Assembly: GCF_002924445.1 (NCBI RefSeq)
Contig: NZ_PIGG01000040.1
Span: 1-64,000 of the forward strand
From: Minwuia thermotolerans
GTDB taxonomy: Bacteria > Pseudomonadota > Alphaproteobacteria > Minwuiales > Minwuiaceae
Reading direction: 5' to 3'
Length of the DNA stretch: 64,000 bases
The notes under the pieces were generated by a model, which saw only the letters and a list, made by a program, of their open reading frames with translations, was not told the DNA's origin and ran no database searches. Shown here piece after piece: positions 29,991 through 39,943 of the stretch. Positions within the stretch are counted from its first letter, which is position 1. Each line of letters opens with the position of its first letter. Both the position numbers and the translations under genes were made by a program.

Positions 29991-30599
29991 TCAACCTACC
30001 TCGACGTCATCGCGATGGCCGGCGAGGCGGGCGGCATATTTCGGCATGACGTCGGGCATCATCGATCCGCCCGGCGGCGGCCGGCCGACGCCGAACACCA
30101 CCTTCGGAAAATCCAGATCCTTCTGGACTGCCCAGATGGCGTCATGCTCCACCGGCGGCAGGATCCGGGCCGGATCGCCGACCGCCACCCAGCCGATGGG
30201 GACGGTCGCGCCCTCGGCCAGCACCGTGCGGATGTGGACCACGCCGTTGATGCGGACCTCCGCGCCTGCGCCGATCACCGCGCCGTTGAAGACCGATGCC
30301 CCCGTGGCGATGAAGACGTTGTGGCCGACCCGGCAGCCGGTCAGACAGGCGCGCGGGCCGACGAGGACGTTGTCGCCGATGACGAGGGCCGCGCCGCGCA
30401 CGCCGCGCAGCACAGCGGTATCCATGATCACGCAGTTGGCGCCGACGGCGATCGGGCCCGATTCGGCGGTCAGCACCGCACCGAAGCCGACGGAGGTGTT
30501 GGCGCCCACGGTGACGTCGCCGCAGATGACGGCATTCGGTGCGATCCGCGCCAAGGGATCGATCCGGGGCGCCTTGCCCTCGTGCTCCAGCAGCGTCAT
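29991..30599 (-). CDS. Gamma-carbonic-anhydrase-like hexapeptide protein
   Basis: 202 residues, left-handed beta-helix of hexapeptide repeats (for example IAPNAVICGDVTVGANTSVGFGAVL). The general form is that of gamma carbonic anhydrase/PaaY proteins. Of the three zinc histidines I can see at most one, in CRVGHNVFIATGASVFNG. The canonical second His of the GHxxxxH pair is replaced, so carbonic anhydrase activity is doubtful. The start overlaps the smc stop (ATGA). A C-terminal extension of about 40 residues is outside the helix. Confidence 0.75.
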   Translation of the reverse strand: MTLLEHEGKAPRIDPLARIAPNAVICGDVTVGANTSVGFGAVLTAESGPIAVGANCVIMDTAVLRGVRGAALVIGDNVLVGPRACLTGCRVGHNVFIATGASVFNGAVIGAGAEVRINGVVHIRTVLAEGATVPIGWVAVGDPARILPPVEHDAIWAVQKDLDFPKVVFGVGRPPPGGSMMPDVMPKYAARLAGHRDDVEVG

Positions 30600-33500
30600 G
30601 CGGACTCCCTGAGCGCCGCCGCCTGGGCGAGGTCGACGGAGACCAGCTGGCTCACGCCGCGCTCGGCCATGGTGACGCCGAACAGCCGGTCCATCCGCGC
30701 CATGGTGATCGGGTTGTGGGTGATCACCAGAAAACGCGTGCCGCCATGGCCGGCGAGTTCATCCAGCAGGTCGGCGAGGCGCTCCACATTGGAATCGTCC
30801 AGCGGCGCGTCGATTTCGTCGAGCACGCAGATCGGCGCCGGGTTGGTCAGGAAGACCGCAAACAGCAGCGCCGTCGCCGTCAGCGCCTGCTCGCCGCCCG
30901 AGAGCAGGGTCAGGATCTGCATGCGCTTGCCCGGCGGGCTCGCCATGATCTCCAGCCCGGCCTCCAGCGGATCGTCGGCCTCGGTCAGGGCCAGCCGCGC
31001 CTCGCCGCCGCCGAAGACCCGGCGGAACAGCTTCTCGAAATGCTTGTTGACGGTCTCGAAGGCTTCCAGCAACCGCGCCCGGGCTTCCCGGTTCAGACTG
31101 CCGATGCCCTGGCGCAGGCGCTGGATCGCGCCTTCCAGGTCGGCCCGCTCGGCGGCCAGGGTGTCCAGCTTCTCCTGCACCTCCTGGGATTCGATCTCGG
31201 CCCGCAGGTTCACCGGACCCATGTTCTCGCGCTCCCGGCGCAGCCGCTCGATCTTCCGCTCGCAGTCGTCCAGCGGCGGCAGTTCGGCGTCGGGCTCCAG
31301 ACCCGCGACCTCGAGCACCTTCTGCGGCGGGCACTCCATGGCCTCGCGGACTTCCCGGGTCAGACGCTCGATCGCCTCGCGGGCATGTTCGGCGGCGGCT
31401 TCGCGGCGGACCAGGTCCTCGCGCGCCGCCTGCACCGTCGCCTGGACCTGTTTCAGCGCCCGGTCGGCCTCGGCCAGTTCGGTCTGGGCGGCGGCGAGGC
31501 GCTCGACGGCGCCGGCCCGCGCCTGCTCCGCCTCGGTGATCCTGCCCCCCAGTTCCACGCGCCGGGCGGCGATCTCCTCGGGACGATGCTTCAGATCCTC
31601 GATCGCCTGTGCGGAGGCATCGCGGCGCTCGGCGAGTTGCGCCATGCCCCGGGCCGCCTCGTCGGCGCGCTTCTGCCAGTCCTCCCGATCGCGGACGATC
31701 TCCTCAAGCCGGCGGCGGCGGAAGCGGCGTTCGCGCTCGATTCGATCCTGGGTCTGGCGCGCCTGATCAAGCGCTTCGCGGGCCTGCCGGACAGCCTCGC
31801 GGCGTTCGTTCGATTCCCGTTCGGCCGTATCGACCGCCGGCAGGCCGGCCATCTCCTTCTGCAGCGCAACACGGGAGCCGGCGGCCTCGGCAAGTTCGGT
31901 CTTCAGCGCTTCGAGCATGGAGCCCAGCCGGTCGCGCTTCTGGCGCTCGGCCTCGGCCTGCCGGCGCAGCACATCCAGTTCCCGCCCCGCCTCCGTGAAG
32001 CGGGCCTCGGCGTCCTTGCGTCTGGCCCGGGCAGCCCGCTCGGCCTCGATGGCGCGGGCGACGGCGTTGCGGGCGGTGTTCATCGCGGCTTCGGCCCCGG
32101 TCACCGCCTCGGCGGCGGGTTGGCGGTCGGTCTTCAGGGCCGCCAGCCGGTTCTGCTGCTCCAGCCGGATGGCGCCGGCGGCCTGCTTGCCCGCGCGGCG
32201 GCGGTAGCCGTCCCACCGCCAGAGATCGCCCGCGCGGCTCACCAGCCGCTGACCGGGTTTCAGTTCCGCCGCCAGTGCTTCGCCGGCTTCGATATCCTGC
32301 ACAACGCCCGTTGCCGCCAGCCGCCGCGCCAGCGCTGCCGGTCCCTCGACCTCTTCAGCCAGCGCCGGGACGCCGCCGGGCAGCGAGCCCGCGTCCAGAG
32401 GGGCCATCTCGTCCCAGCGTGATGCGGCCTCACGCTCCAATCCTCCGTCCACGCCTTCGCCCAGCGCCGCGGCGAATGCGTTCTCGAAGCCGGCGGCGAC
32501 CTTCACCAAGTCGATGATGCGCACATGGCTCGACGGCTTCTCCTTCGCCAGCAGCCGCTCCAGCGTCGCCATCTCCGTTTCCAGCGCCGACAGCCGCCCC
32601 CTGGCCGCGCGCTCGGCCTCGGCGGCGCCATCAAGCCGCTTCTCCGCTTCTGCACGGGCTGTCTCGGCATTCTCGGTATCTGCGCCCGCACCGTCGGCGA
32701 TCGCCCGCTGCTCGGCCTGAACCTTCTCCAGCGCGTCAAGCCGCTCGTCGAAGCCGCCGGTGACGGCCTGTGCCAGGTCGCGATCGGCATTGGCGATGCG
32801 GCGATCAAGCTCGCCCTTGCGGCGGCCCTGCTCGTCGAGCTGCCGCGCCAGCGCACCGCGCCGCGCCTTCAGTTCGGCCAGGCGCTCGGTCGCCTCGGCC
32901 AGGCCCGCTTCGGCGGCTTCGACGGCCTGAGCGGCATCGCGGGCCTTCGCCGCCGCGGCCTCCAGCGCCGCGTCCTCGCCCTCCGAAGCGTCCTTCAGGT
33001 CTTCCGCTTCCCGGTCCAGTTCCTTCAGCCGGTCGAGCGCATCCTGGCGGCGGGCTTCCTCGCGGGCGATATCGCCGTCGGACTGCGCGAGACGGTCCCT
33101 GAGATTGGCCACTGTCTCGTTGAGCCGCGCTTCCTCGTCATCGAGCTTTTCGCGCCCCGCCAGCAGCCGCTGCAGTGCGGCCGCCGTCTCCGCCTCCCGC
33201 TGGCGCAGCGGCTCGATCCGTGCGGCCTGCTCGGCCTGCACGGCGCTGGCGGCAGCCGCGCTCCGCGTCGCCTCGTTGACCGCGCGTTGCGCGTCTTCCA
33301 GCGCGCTGCGGGCCGCGTTCATCTCTTCCAGGGCAGCCGTGAAGCGCAGGTGATGGATCATACCCTCAACCTGGCGGATCTGCGCCGAGAGGTTGCGGTA
33401 GCGCGAGGCCTGCCGGGCCTGCTTCTTCAGATTGCCGAGTTGCTGCTCAAGCTGGCTGGTGACGTCGTCCAGCCGCTCGAGGTTGGTCTCGGCTCCCCGG

Positions 33501-34051
33501 AGACGGAGTTCCGCTTCATGCCGCCGCGAATGCAGCCCGGTTATGCCGGCGGCCTCCTCCAGCAGCAGGCGGCGTTCCTGCGGCTTGGCGCCGATCAGCG
33601 CCCCGACCCGGCCCTGGCTGACGATCGCGGTCGAGCGCGCACCGGTCGCCATGTCGGCGAACAGGAGCTGCACGTCCTTGGCGCGCACCGGCCCGCCATT
33701 GATGCGGTAGTCCGAGCCGTGCTCGCGGGTGATCTTCCGCGTGATGGCGAGTTCGGGATGCTCGGCGTAGTCGGGCGGGCCGTCGCGGCCTGCATTGTCC
33801 AGCGTGACCTGCACTTCCGCCTGGTTGCGCGCCGGCCGCGTCGCCGAGCCGGCGAATATGACGTCGTCCATCTCGCCGCCGCGCATGTTCTTGGGCGAGG
33901 TCTCGCCCATCACCCAGCGCAGGGCCTCGACCAGGTTGGACTTGCCGCAGCCATTGGGGCCCACCACGCCGGTCATGCCCGGCGCGATGGAGAGCTCCGT
34001 CGATTCGACGAAAGACTTGAATCCGACCAGTCTGAGCTTGGTGAATTGCAA
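30596..34051 (-). CDS. smc: Chromosome segregation protein SMC
   Basis: 1151 residues. The head Walker A (VVGPNGCGKSNLVEALRW) is near the N-terminus. Two long Ala/Glu/Arg-rich coiled coils flank a hinge near the middle (from about SHVRIIDLVKVAAGFENAFA). The C-terminal head has LLSGGEQALTATALLF and ICVLDEIDAPLDDSNV. SMC dimers with ScpAB compact and resolve newly replicated DNA. It sits 27 bases after the dsbA-like gene and overlaps the hexapeptide gene, so all three are likely co-transcribed. Confidence 0.96.
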   Translation of the reverse strand: MQFTKLRLVGFKSFVESTELSIAPGMTGVVGPNGCGKSNLVEALRWVMGETSPKNMRGGEMDDVIFAGSATRPARNQAEVQVTLDNAGRDGPPDYAEHPELAITRKITREHGSDYRINGGPVRAKDVQLLFADMATGARSTAIVSQGRVGALIGAKPQERRLLLEEAAGITGLHSRRHEAELRLRGAETNLERLDDVTSQLEQQLGNLKKQARQASRYRNLSAQIRQVEGMIHHLRFTAALEEMNAARSALEDAQRAVNEATRSAAAASAVQAEQAARIEPLRQREAETAAALQRLLAGREKLDDEEARLNETVANLRDRLAQSDGDIAREEARRQDALDRLKELDREAEDLKDASEGEDAALEAAAAKARDAAQAVEAAEAGLAEATERLAELKARRGALARQLDEQGRRKGELDRRIANADRDLAQAVTGGFDERLDALEKVQAEQRAIADGAGADTENAETARAEAEKRLDGAAEAERAARGRLSALETEMATLERLLAKEKPSSHVRIIDLVKVAAGFENAFAAALGEGVDGGLEREAASRWDEMAPLDAGSLPGGVPALAEEVEGPAALARRLAATGVVQDIEAGEALAAELKPGQRLVSRAGDLWRWDGYRRRAGKQAAGAIRLEQQNRLAALKTDRQPAAEAVTGAEAAMNTARNAVARAIEAERAARARRKDAEARFTEAGRELDVLRRQAEAERQKRDRLGSMLEALKTELAEAAGSRVALQKEMAGLPAVDTAERESNERREAVRQAREALDQARQTQDRIERERRFRRRRLEEIVRDREDWQKRADEAARGMAQLAERRDASAQAIEDLKHRPEEIAARRVELGGRITEAEQARAGAVERLAAAQTELAEADRALKQVQATVQAAREDLVRREAAAEHAREAIERLTREVREAMECPPQKVLEVAGLEPDAELPPLDDCERKIERLRRERENMGPVNLRAEIESQEVQEKLDTLAAERADLEGAIQRLRQGIGSLNREARARLLEAFETVNKHFEKLFRRVFGGGEARLALTEADDPLEAGLEIMASPPGKRMQILTLLSGGEQALTATALLFAVFLTNPAPICVLDEIDAPLDDSNVERLADLLDELAGHGGTRFLVITHNPITMARMDRLFGVTMAERGVSQLVSVDLAQAAALRESA

Positions 34052-34078
34052 CGCCTTCCGCAGACCTCCGTTCAGACT

Positions 34079-34732
34079 CTAGGACGAGAGGCCCCGAAGC
34101 GCCTCGGCCACGCTCTCGTAGTCGTTGCCGCCCTCGTGCTTCTCGCCGTTGATGATCAGCGTCGGCGTACCCTGGACACCGAACTTCTCGTGGCCGGTCA
34201 GGCGCGACTCCAGGATCATGTCCTGCAGTTCCTCGCTGGCCAGGCAGCGGTCGAACGCCTCCGGCGAGACGCCGCCCAGAGTGGCGATCCGGCGCAGTTC
34301 CGCCATCGGATCCTGCGCGCGCGTCCACTTCTCCTGCTGCTTGAACAGGATGTCGATGAAGGCGAAAAAGCGCTGCTCGCCGCCGCAGCGCGCCAGCATG
34401 GCCGCAGCGAGGCCGGGCCGGTCGAAGGGAAACTCCCGGAAGATGAAGCGGACCTTGCCCGTGTCGATCCAATTTTCCTTCAGCTTCGGCCAGGTGGCGT
34501 GATGGAAACTGGCGCAGTGCGGACAGGTCATCGAGGCGTATTCGATCACCTCGATCGGCGCGTCCTCGGCGCCCATCGTCATGTCGCCGGTGGCCCAGGG
34601 CTTGTCCTCGGCCAGCGCCGGCGCGAACGGAAGCGCCAGTCCCAGGGCCGCCCCGCCGATCATCACCTGTCGCCGTGATAGTGTCATCACCGCCTCGCGC
34701 ACACCAGATATAGTGTCAGTATAGGTGGGCAT
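34079..34732 (-). CDS. DsbA-like thioredoxin-fold protein with Tat signal
   Basis: 217 residues. The twin-arginine signal LSRRQVMIGGAALGLALPF ends near ALAED, so the mature protein is periplasmic. The redox site is CPHC at 70-73 and the cis-Pro loop is GVQGTPTLII, matching the DsbA/DsbG-like thioredoxin group. I choose ATG 34732 because GAGGAG lies 6 bases upstream. An ATG at 34687 just before the twin Arg is possible and has a weaker site. Presence ahead of smc is a familiar alphaproteobacterial arrangement. Confidence 0.85.
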   Translation of the reverse strand: MPTYTDTISGVREAVMTLSRRQVMIGGAALGLALPFAPALAEDKPWATGDMTMGAEDAPIEVIEYASMTCPHCASFHHATWPKLKENWIDTGKVRFIFREFPFDRPGLAAAMLARCGGEQRFFAFIDILFKQQEKWTRAQDPMAELRRIATLGGVSPEAFDRCLASEELQDMILESRLTGHEKFGVQGTPTLIINGEKHEGGNDYESVAEALRGLSS

Positions 34733-34876
34733 GATGCTCTCCTCAATCTCTAAAAGCCGCTGCAATGGATGATGGGGAATATGGCCTGAATTGGGCCTGA
34801 CGGATCATCCCACGATCACGTGAGCAGTGATATAAACACCGCCCGTCCCATCGCCAGCCCCCCATGGAGCGACGCC

Positions 34877-36016
34877 ATGCAACTGACCGAAGATCAGAAA
34901 CTGATTCGCGATGCCGCGCGCGCCTTCTGTCTGGGCGAACTGGCCCCGGGCGCCATGGAGCGCGACCGTACCGGCGAACCGCCGATGGCGCTGCTGCGGC
35001 AGATGGGCGAACTGGGCCTGATGGGCATGACCGTGCCCGAGGAGCTGGGCGGGGCCGGCGCGGACATGACCGCCTACGTGCTGGCGCTGATGGAGGTCGC
35101 GGCCGCCGACGGCGCGGTTTCCACCATCATGAGCGTCAACAACTCGCCCTGCTGTGCGGCGCTGCTGCGCTACGGCACCGATGCGCAGAAGGCGCGCTGG
35201 CTGAAACCCATGGCCGCGGGCGAGATCATCGGCGCCTTCTGTCTGACCGAGCCGCAGGCGGGCTCCGAAGCCTCCAACCTGAAGACCCGGGCCGTACGCA
35301 GGGGCGACAGGTGGGTGATCAACGGCACCAAGCAGTTCATCACTTCCGGCTCGATCGGCGGCGTGGCCCTGGTCTTCGCCATGACCGATCCGGACAAGGG
35401 CGCCAAGGGCATCTCCGCCTTCCTGGTGCCCACGGACACGCCCGGCTACCGCGTCGCCTCCAGGGAGGAGAAGCTGGGCCAGCGCTGCTCCGACACCTGT
35501 CAGATCGCCTTCGAGGACTGCGAAATCCCGGCGGAGAACCTGGTCGGCGAGGAAGGCCGCGGCTACGCCATCGCGCTCGCCAACCTGGAGACCGGCCGCA
35601 TCGGCATCGCCGCCCAGGCCATCGGCATGGCGCGCGCGGCCTACGAGCGGGCGGCCGCCTACGCCCGCGAGCGGACCGCCTTCGGCAAGGCCATCGTCGA
35701 GCATCAGGCCGTGGGCTTCCGGCTGGCCGACATGAAGACGCGGATCGAGGCCGCCAGCCAGATGACGTTCCACGCCGCCGACCTGAAGCAGCGCGGCGAG
35801 CCCTGCCTGCAGGAGGCGTCGATGTGCAAGCTGTTCGCCTCGGAGATGGCCGAGCAGGTCTGTTCCGACGCCATCCAGATCCACGGCGGCTACGGCTATG
35901 TCGCCGACTACGACGTCGAGCGCATCTACCGCGACGTCCGGGTCTGCCAGATCTACGAAGGCACCTCGGACGTGCAGCGACTGGTCATCGCCCGCCAGAT
36001 CGCCGCCGGGGCGTAG
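34877..36016 (+). CDS. Acyl-CoA dehydrogenase
   Basis: 379 residues. The full ACAD plan is visible: N-terminal helical domain, [19 protein letters not shown] at the FAD/substrate site, [18 protein letters not shown], and the C-terminal catalytic Glu in [18 protein letters not shown]. It most resembles short/branched-chain enzymes using ETF. The ATG at 34877 has GGAG 8 bases before it; an earlier frame opening at 34820 looks non-coding. It converges on purK with 3 bases between the stops. Confidence 0.92.
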   Translation: MQLTEDQKLIRDAARAFCLGELAPGAMERDRTGEPPMALLRQMGELGLMGMTVPEELGGAGADMTAYVLALMEVAAADGAVSTIMSVNNSPCCAALLRYGTDAQKARWLKPMAAGEIIGAFCLTEPQAGSEASNLKTRAVRRGDRWVINGTKQFITSGSIGGVALVFAMTDPDKGAKGISAFLVPTDTPGYRVASREEKLGQRCSDTCQIAFEDCEIPAENLVGEEGRGYAIALANLETGRIGIAAQAIGMARAAYERAAAYARERTAFGKAIVEHQAVGFRLADMKTRIEAASQMTFHAADLKQRGEPCLQEASMCKLFASEMAEQVCSDAIQIHGGYGYVADYDVERIYRDVRVCQIYEGTSDVQRLVIARQIAAGA

Positions 36017-36019
36017 CGA

Positions 36020-37122
36020 TCACGGCAGTTCGCTGTCCTTCGGCGGCCAGGCGGGGCGGTCGGGCGCGTAGAGTTTCGTGACATGCCCCATCTTGCGGCC
36101 GGGCCGGACCTCCGCCTTGCCGTAGAGGTGCAGGCTGACGTCGCCGGCGGCGAGCCGGGCCCAGTCCTTCGCATCGTCGCCAATCAGGTTGCGCATTACC
36201 GCGCGGTGGTGGAACCCGGGCGCGCCCAGCGGCAGGCCTGCGGTGGCGCGCACCTGCTGCTCGAACTGGCTGACGCGGCATGCCTCGATGGTCCAGTGAC
36301 CGGAATTGTGCGGCCGGGGCGCCATCTCGTTGAACAGCACGCCTTCCTCGGGGGTCACGAAGAACTCGACCGCCAGCAGGCCGATCACGTTCAGCGCCTC
36401 GATCAGCGCGCGCGTCGCCTCCTCGGCCAGCTTCGAGGCGGCCGAGGGCCCCGGCGATGGCGCGATGGTCAGCGAGAGGATATGATTGCGGTGGCGGTTC
36501 TCGACCGCCGGATAGCAGCGCACCTCGCCGTCGACGCCGCGCGCCGCGATCACCGAGATCTCCGATGTGAAGTCGACGAAGGACTCCAGGATCGCCGCGG
36601 GCCGGCCCAGCTCGGCGAACGCGGCGGCCGCATCTGCCGCCTCGCGGATCATCCGCTGGCCCTTGCCGTCATAGCCCTCGCGCCGGGTCTTCAGCACCGC
36701 CGGCGCGCCGATGGCCGCGATCGCGTCCGCAAGGTCGGTGTCGCTGGTCACCGGCTCGAAGGGCGCCACCGGCACGCCGAGTTCCCGCGCCACGGTCTTC
36801 TCCCGAAGCCGGTCCTGGGCGACCGCCAGCACTATGGCCCCGGGGCGGACAGGGACCTTTTCCGCCAGCCTCTCGACGGCCGATACCGGCACGTTCTCGA
36901 ATTCAAGGGTCACGGCGTCGACCTGATCAGCGAAGGCGTCCAGCGCGCCCAGATCGTCCCACCGGGCCACGGTCGCCGCCGCCGACACCTGGGCGGCGGG
37001 GCTGTCGGCTTCCGGCGTGAAAACATGCACGCGGTAACCCAGCCGCGCGGCGGCGAGCGCCATCATCCGGCCGAGCTGGCCGCCGCCCAGCACGCCGATG
37101 GCCGAACCTGGTGGCAGGGCCG

Positions 37123-37126
<4 letters not shown>
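36020..37126 (-). CDS. purK: N5-carboxyaminoimidazole ribonucleotide synthase
   Basis: 368 residues, ATP-grasp enzyme that adds bicarbonate to AIR in purine synthesis. [21 protein letters not shown] opens the chain, [14 protein letters not shown] is the ATP-grasp loop, and [20 protein letters not shown] the conserved metal/substrate region. The start overlaps the purE stop by 4 bases. Standard purEK order. Confidence 0.96.
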
Positions 37127-37623
<497 letters not shown>

Positions 37624-37790
37624 GTCGTCTTTCGCCCTCAGTGCGTTCGGCGGGAAAAGAAAGCGGCGGAGTATAGGCGGCGCGCCCCCCGAGGCAAGCG
37701 GGGAAAGCCGGAGAGGCCGGGAAAGCGTTTGTTAACATTCCTGCATCAGACTACCTCAGACAAGCACCGAGGCCCGACCGGGAGCAACCC

Positions 37791-38531
37791 ATGAAGATCG
37801 GCGGATATCCGTCTGTCCAGAATGTCCGCCCGACCGAAAGGAAGCACCCGGCCTCGCGGTCCTCGGCGTCGACGCCTGCCGATTCCAGTGGAATCGGCGA
37901 GATCCGCGACACCGCCGAGCTGTTCGGCGTGCCGGATGCGGAACTGACGCCGAAGGTGCGCCAGGCCTTCCTGAACCTGATGGCGGAAGTCGAGACCCTG
38001 CGCCAGGAGCTGCATGCGTCCCAGCGCCGCGTCGGCGAACTGGAGAAGCTGGCCGACCAGGATCCGCTGGCGCCGGTTGCCAACCGCCGCGCCTTCGTCC
38101 GCGACATGAGCCGGATGATGTCCTACACGGATCGGTACGGCGTGCCGTCCAGCCTCGTCTTCTTCGACGTCAACGGACTGAAGGACATCAACGACCGCTA
38201 CGGCCACGCCGCGGGCGACCGTGCGCTGCTGAACGTGGCGCAGGCGCTGCTGGAGAATACCCGCGAATCGGACGTCGTGGGCCGGCTGGGCGGCGACGAG
38301 TTCGGCGTCATCCTGGCCCAGGCCACCGACGAGGTGGCGAACGCGAAGGCGGAGGAACTGGCCGAGAGCATCCGCGCCCGGCCGGTGGTGACGGAAAACG
38401 CCACGGTCCCGCTGGATGTCGCCTACGGGGTCTTCCCCTTCCGCGCCGAAGAGGACGCATCCGAAGCGCTGGCCGAGGCCGACCGGCGCATGTACGAGAA
38501 GAAGCGGCAGATGAAGGCCGACGCGGCCTGA
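37791..38531 (+). CDS. Diguanylate cyclase (GGDEF)
   Basis: 246 residues. A low-complexity N-terminus (1-40) and a helical coiled-coil-like linker (about 52-90) lead to a GGDEF domain. The active motif is intact (GRLGGDEFGVIL, 167-171), and an inhibitory RxxD site (RESD, 158-161) lies the canonical five residues before it. DVNGLKDINDRYGH holds the metal/GTP residues. The loop DPLAPVANRRAF replaces the usual DPLTGLxNRR. There is no membrane helix or sensory domain, so it is a soluble enzyme. GGGAG precedes the ATG. Confidence 0.9.
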   Translation: MKIGGYPSVQNVRPTERKHPASRSSASTPADSSGIGEIRDTAELFGVPDAELTPKVRQAFLNLMAEVETLRQELHASQRRVGELEKLADQDPLAPVANRRAFVRDMSRMMSYTDRYGVPSSLVFFDVNGLKDINDRYGHAAGDRALLNVAQALLENTRESDVVGRLGGDEFGVILAQATDEVANAKAEELAESIRARPVVTENATVPLDVAYGVFPFRAEEDASEALAEADRRMYEKKRQMKADAA

Positions 38532-38544
38532 CGAACCGTCAGGC
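38526..38544. terminator. Bidirectional hairpin containing both stop codons
   Basis: GCCTGACG-AAC-CGTCAGGC is a perfect 8-bp stem with a 3-base loop. The left arm holds the TGA of the diguanylate cyclase (38529-38531) and the right arm the TGA of the minus-strand YdcH gene (38539-38541). There is no T-run on either side, so termination strength is uncertain. Confidence 0.5.
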
Positions 38545-38754
38545 GATGATGTCGGGCTCCAGCAGCACTTCCAGCTTGCGGATCTCGTCGCGGACCTGAA
38601 GCTTGCGCCGTTTCATGCGCTGCATCTGCAGATCGTCATAGGCGCCGCGCTGGCTGAGCGCGTCGATAGCCGCATCCAGATCGTTGTGCGCGACCCTGAG
38701 TTCGGCCAGCCGCCCTTCGATCCTTTGCCGATCCGCGCCGACGACTTCCGTCAT
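38539..38754 (-). CDS. YdcH/DUF465 family small protein
   Basis: 71 residues, one helical hairpin: IEGRLAELRVAHNDLDAAID then LQMQRMKRRKLQVRDEIRKLE, the typical DUF465 shape with the basic turn MKRRKL. The function is unknown. GGGAG lies upstream of the ATG. A second member of the family is at 39.7 kb. Confidence 0.82.
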   Translation of the reverse strand: MTEVVGADRQRIEGRLAELRVAHNDLDAAIDALSQRGAYDDLQMQRMKRRKLQVRDEIRKLEVLLEPDIIA

Positions 38755-38936
38755 GGCATTCGCTCCCGCTGGTCAATGATGCCGATCGAACGGCTCGATC
38801 ACAGCCGCTTTGCGCGTGGCGGCGCTTCTGGCATAGTCCGCCGGCGCCGAACGGCCGTGGCCGGGAAATTCTATCACGGGTCCGGCGCGCAATCACGGTT
38901 TTGAGCCTGGAAGGGCGTGCAGCGGGAGCGAATTCT

Positions 38937-39551
38937 ATGGCGGTGTTCTCCGCAGGCGTCTTTCCTCCGAATGAATTGTGGGACTACACGACCCGCGTCT
39001 ATGCGCGCGGGCGCGCCAAGGACGCCTGTCTGACCCTGCAGGAGCGCGTCGGGCTGGACGTCAACGTCGTTCTGTACTGCTGCTGGGTCGCATCGAGCGG
39101 CCGCGGCGCCTTCCGGAAGGACGAACTGGAAGGTGCGCTGGACGCCGTCGCCGAGTGGCGCGTTCATGTCGTCGAAACGCTGCGCGAACTGCGCCGGCAG
39201 CTGAAGGGCGGCATCGGCGAGGCGCCCCGGCCGCTTTCCGACGACCTGAGGCGCGTGGTCGTCGAGTGCGAACTCCATTCCGAACATGTCGAGATCCTGA
39301 TCCTGCACAGGTCGATGGCGCGCCCCGGCACGGGAACCTTCGACCGCTACCAGCAGATTGAGGATTCGATCGCCAACCTGCTGCGCTACCTGACCGTTAT
39401 GGAAGTGGAGCCGGAGGACGCGGGCTTCGAAGAACTGGTCGAGGTGCTGGCGGCGGCCTTCCCCGAGGAAAACCCCCAGCGGATCGCCTCGATGTGTCAG
39501 GGGATGGCCTTCCGGCTCACGGCGGGCGACGAGGGCGTACTCGGCCGCTGA
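38937..39551 (+). CDS. TIGR02444 family protein
   Basis: 204 residues. FPPNELWDYTTRVYARGRAKDACLTLQERVGLDVN with VVLYCCWVASSGRG is the hallmark of this conserved, uncharacterised proteobacterial family. The rest is helical and acidic. The start ATG at 38937 has GGGAG 9 bases before it; a TTG at 38901 is less likely. It is followed by a stem-loop and T-run. Confidence 0.8.
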   Translation: MAVFSAGVFPPNELWDYTTRVYARGRAKDACLTLQERVGLDVNVVLYCCWVASSGRGAFRKDELEGALDAVAEWRVHVVETLRELRRQLKGGIGEAPRPLSDDLRRVVVECELHSEHVEILILHRSMARPGTGTFDRYQQIEDSIANLLRYLTVMEVEPEDAGFEELVEVLAAAFPEENPQRIASMCQGMAFRLTAGDEGVLGR

Positions 39552-39565
39552 AACGGTGATCGCGC

Positions 39566-39598
39566 GGCCGGAAGTTGTCCGGCCGACGTCACTTTTTT
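39566..39598 (+). terminator. Rho-independent terminator after the TIGR02444 gene
   Basis: GGCCGGA-AGTTG-TCCGGCC forms a perfect 7-bp stem, and six T follow after an 8-base spacer. It begins 15 bases past the stop codon. The spacer makes it imperfect but plausible. A weak TTGAAC/CAACAT pair at 39610-39638 downstream could be the promoter of the next small gene. Confidence 0.55.
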
Positions 39599-39702
39599 GC
39601 AATCGGCGCTTGAACCCTGCGCTTCCGAATCTCAACATTGCATTTGGATGACAGCCGTGTTCGCGGCTGCCGCGTCACTCAACCTGAACAAAGGGGAAGC
39701 AC

Positions 39703-39876
39703 GTGACAGCGAAGCATGAATTCCAGCAGTTGAAGAAGAAGCACGCGGACCTGGACGAGGCCCTGCGGCGCGAAGAAGCGCGTCCGTTGCCGGACGAGGC
39801 CCTGATTACCCGACTGAAGAAGCAGAAGCTCATGCTGAAGGACGAGATGGCCGCTCTGGAGTCCAGCGCCGCCTGA
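39703..39876 (+). CDS. YdcH/DUF465 family protein, 57 residues
   Basis: Begins at GTG behind AGGGGAA and reads MTAKHEFQQLKKKHADLDEA and onward, ending ...KLMLKDEMAALESSAA. The pattern of an N-terminal helix, a turn with LITRLKKQKL and a second helix matches DUF465. It is bounded by terminator-like stems on both sides and so looks like an independent single-gene transcript. The function is unknown. Confidence 0.75.
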   Translation: MTAKHEFQQLKKKHADLDEALRREEARPLPDEALITRLKKQKLMLKDEMAALESSAA

Positions 39877-39901
39877 CCCCTCTTCGAGGCTCAAGCGCAG
39901 G

Positions 39902-39933
39902 AGGCCCTGTCTGAACGGCGGGGCCTTTTGTTA
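39902..39933 (+). terminator. Rho-independent terminator after the 57-residue gene
   Basis: AGGCCC and GGGCCT arms flank a 13-base loop, and TTTT then GTT follow directly. It starts 26 bases after the stop. The next gene begins only 11 bases later. Confidence 0.65.
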
Positions 39934-39943
39934 TTCTGACCCC

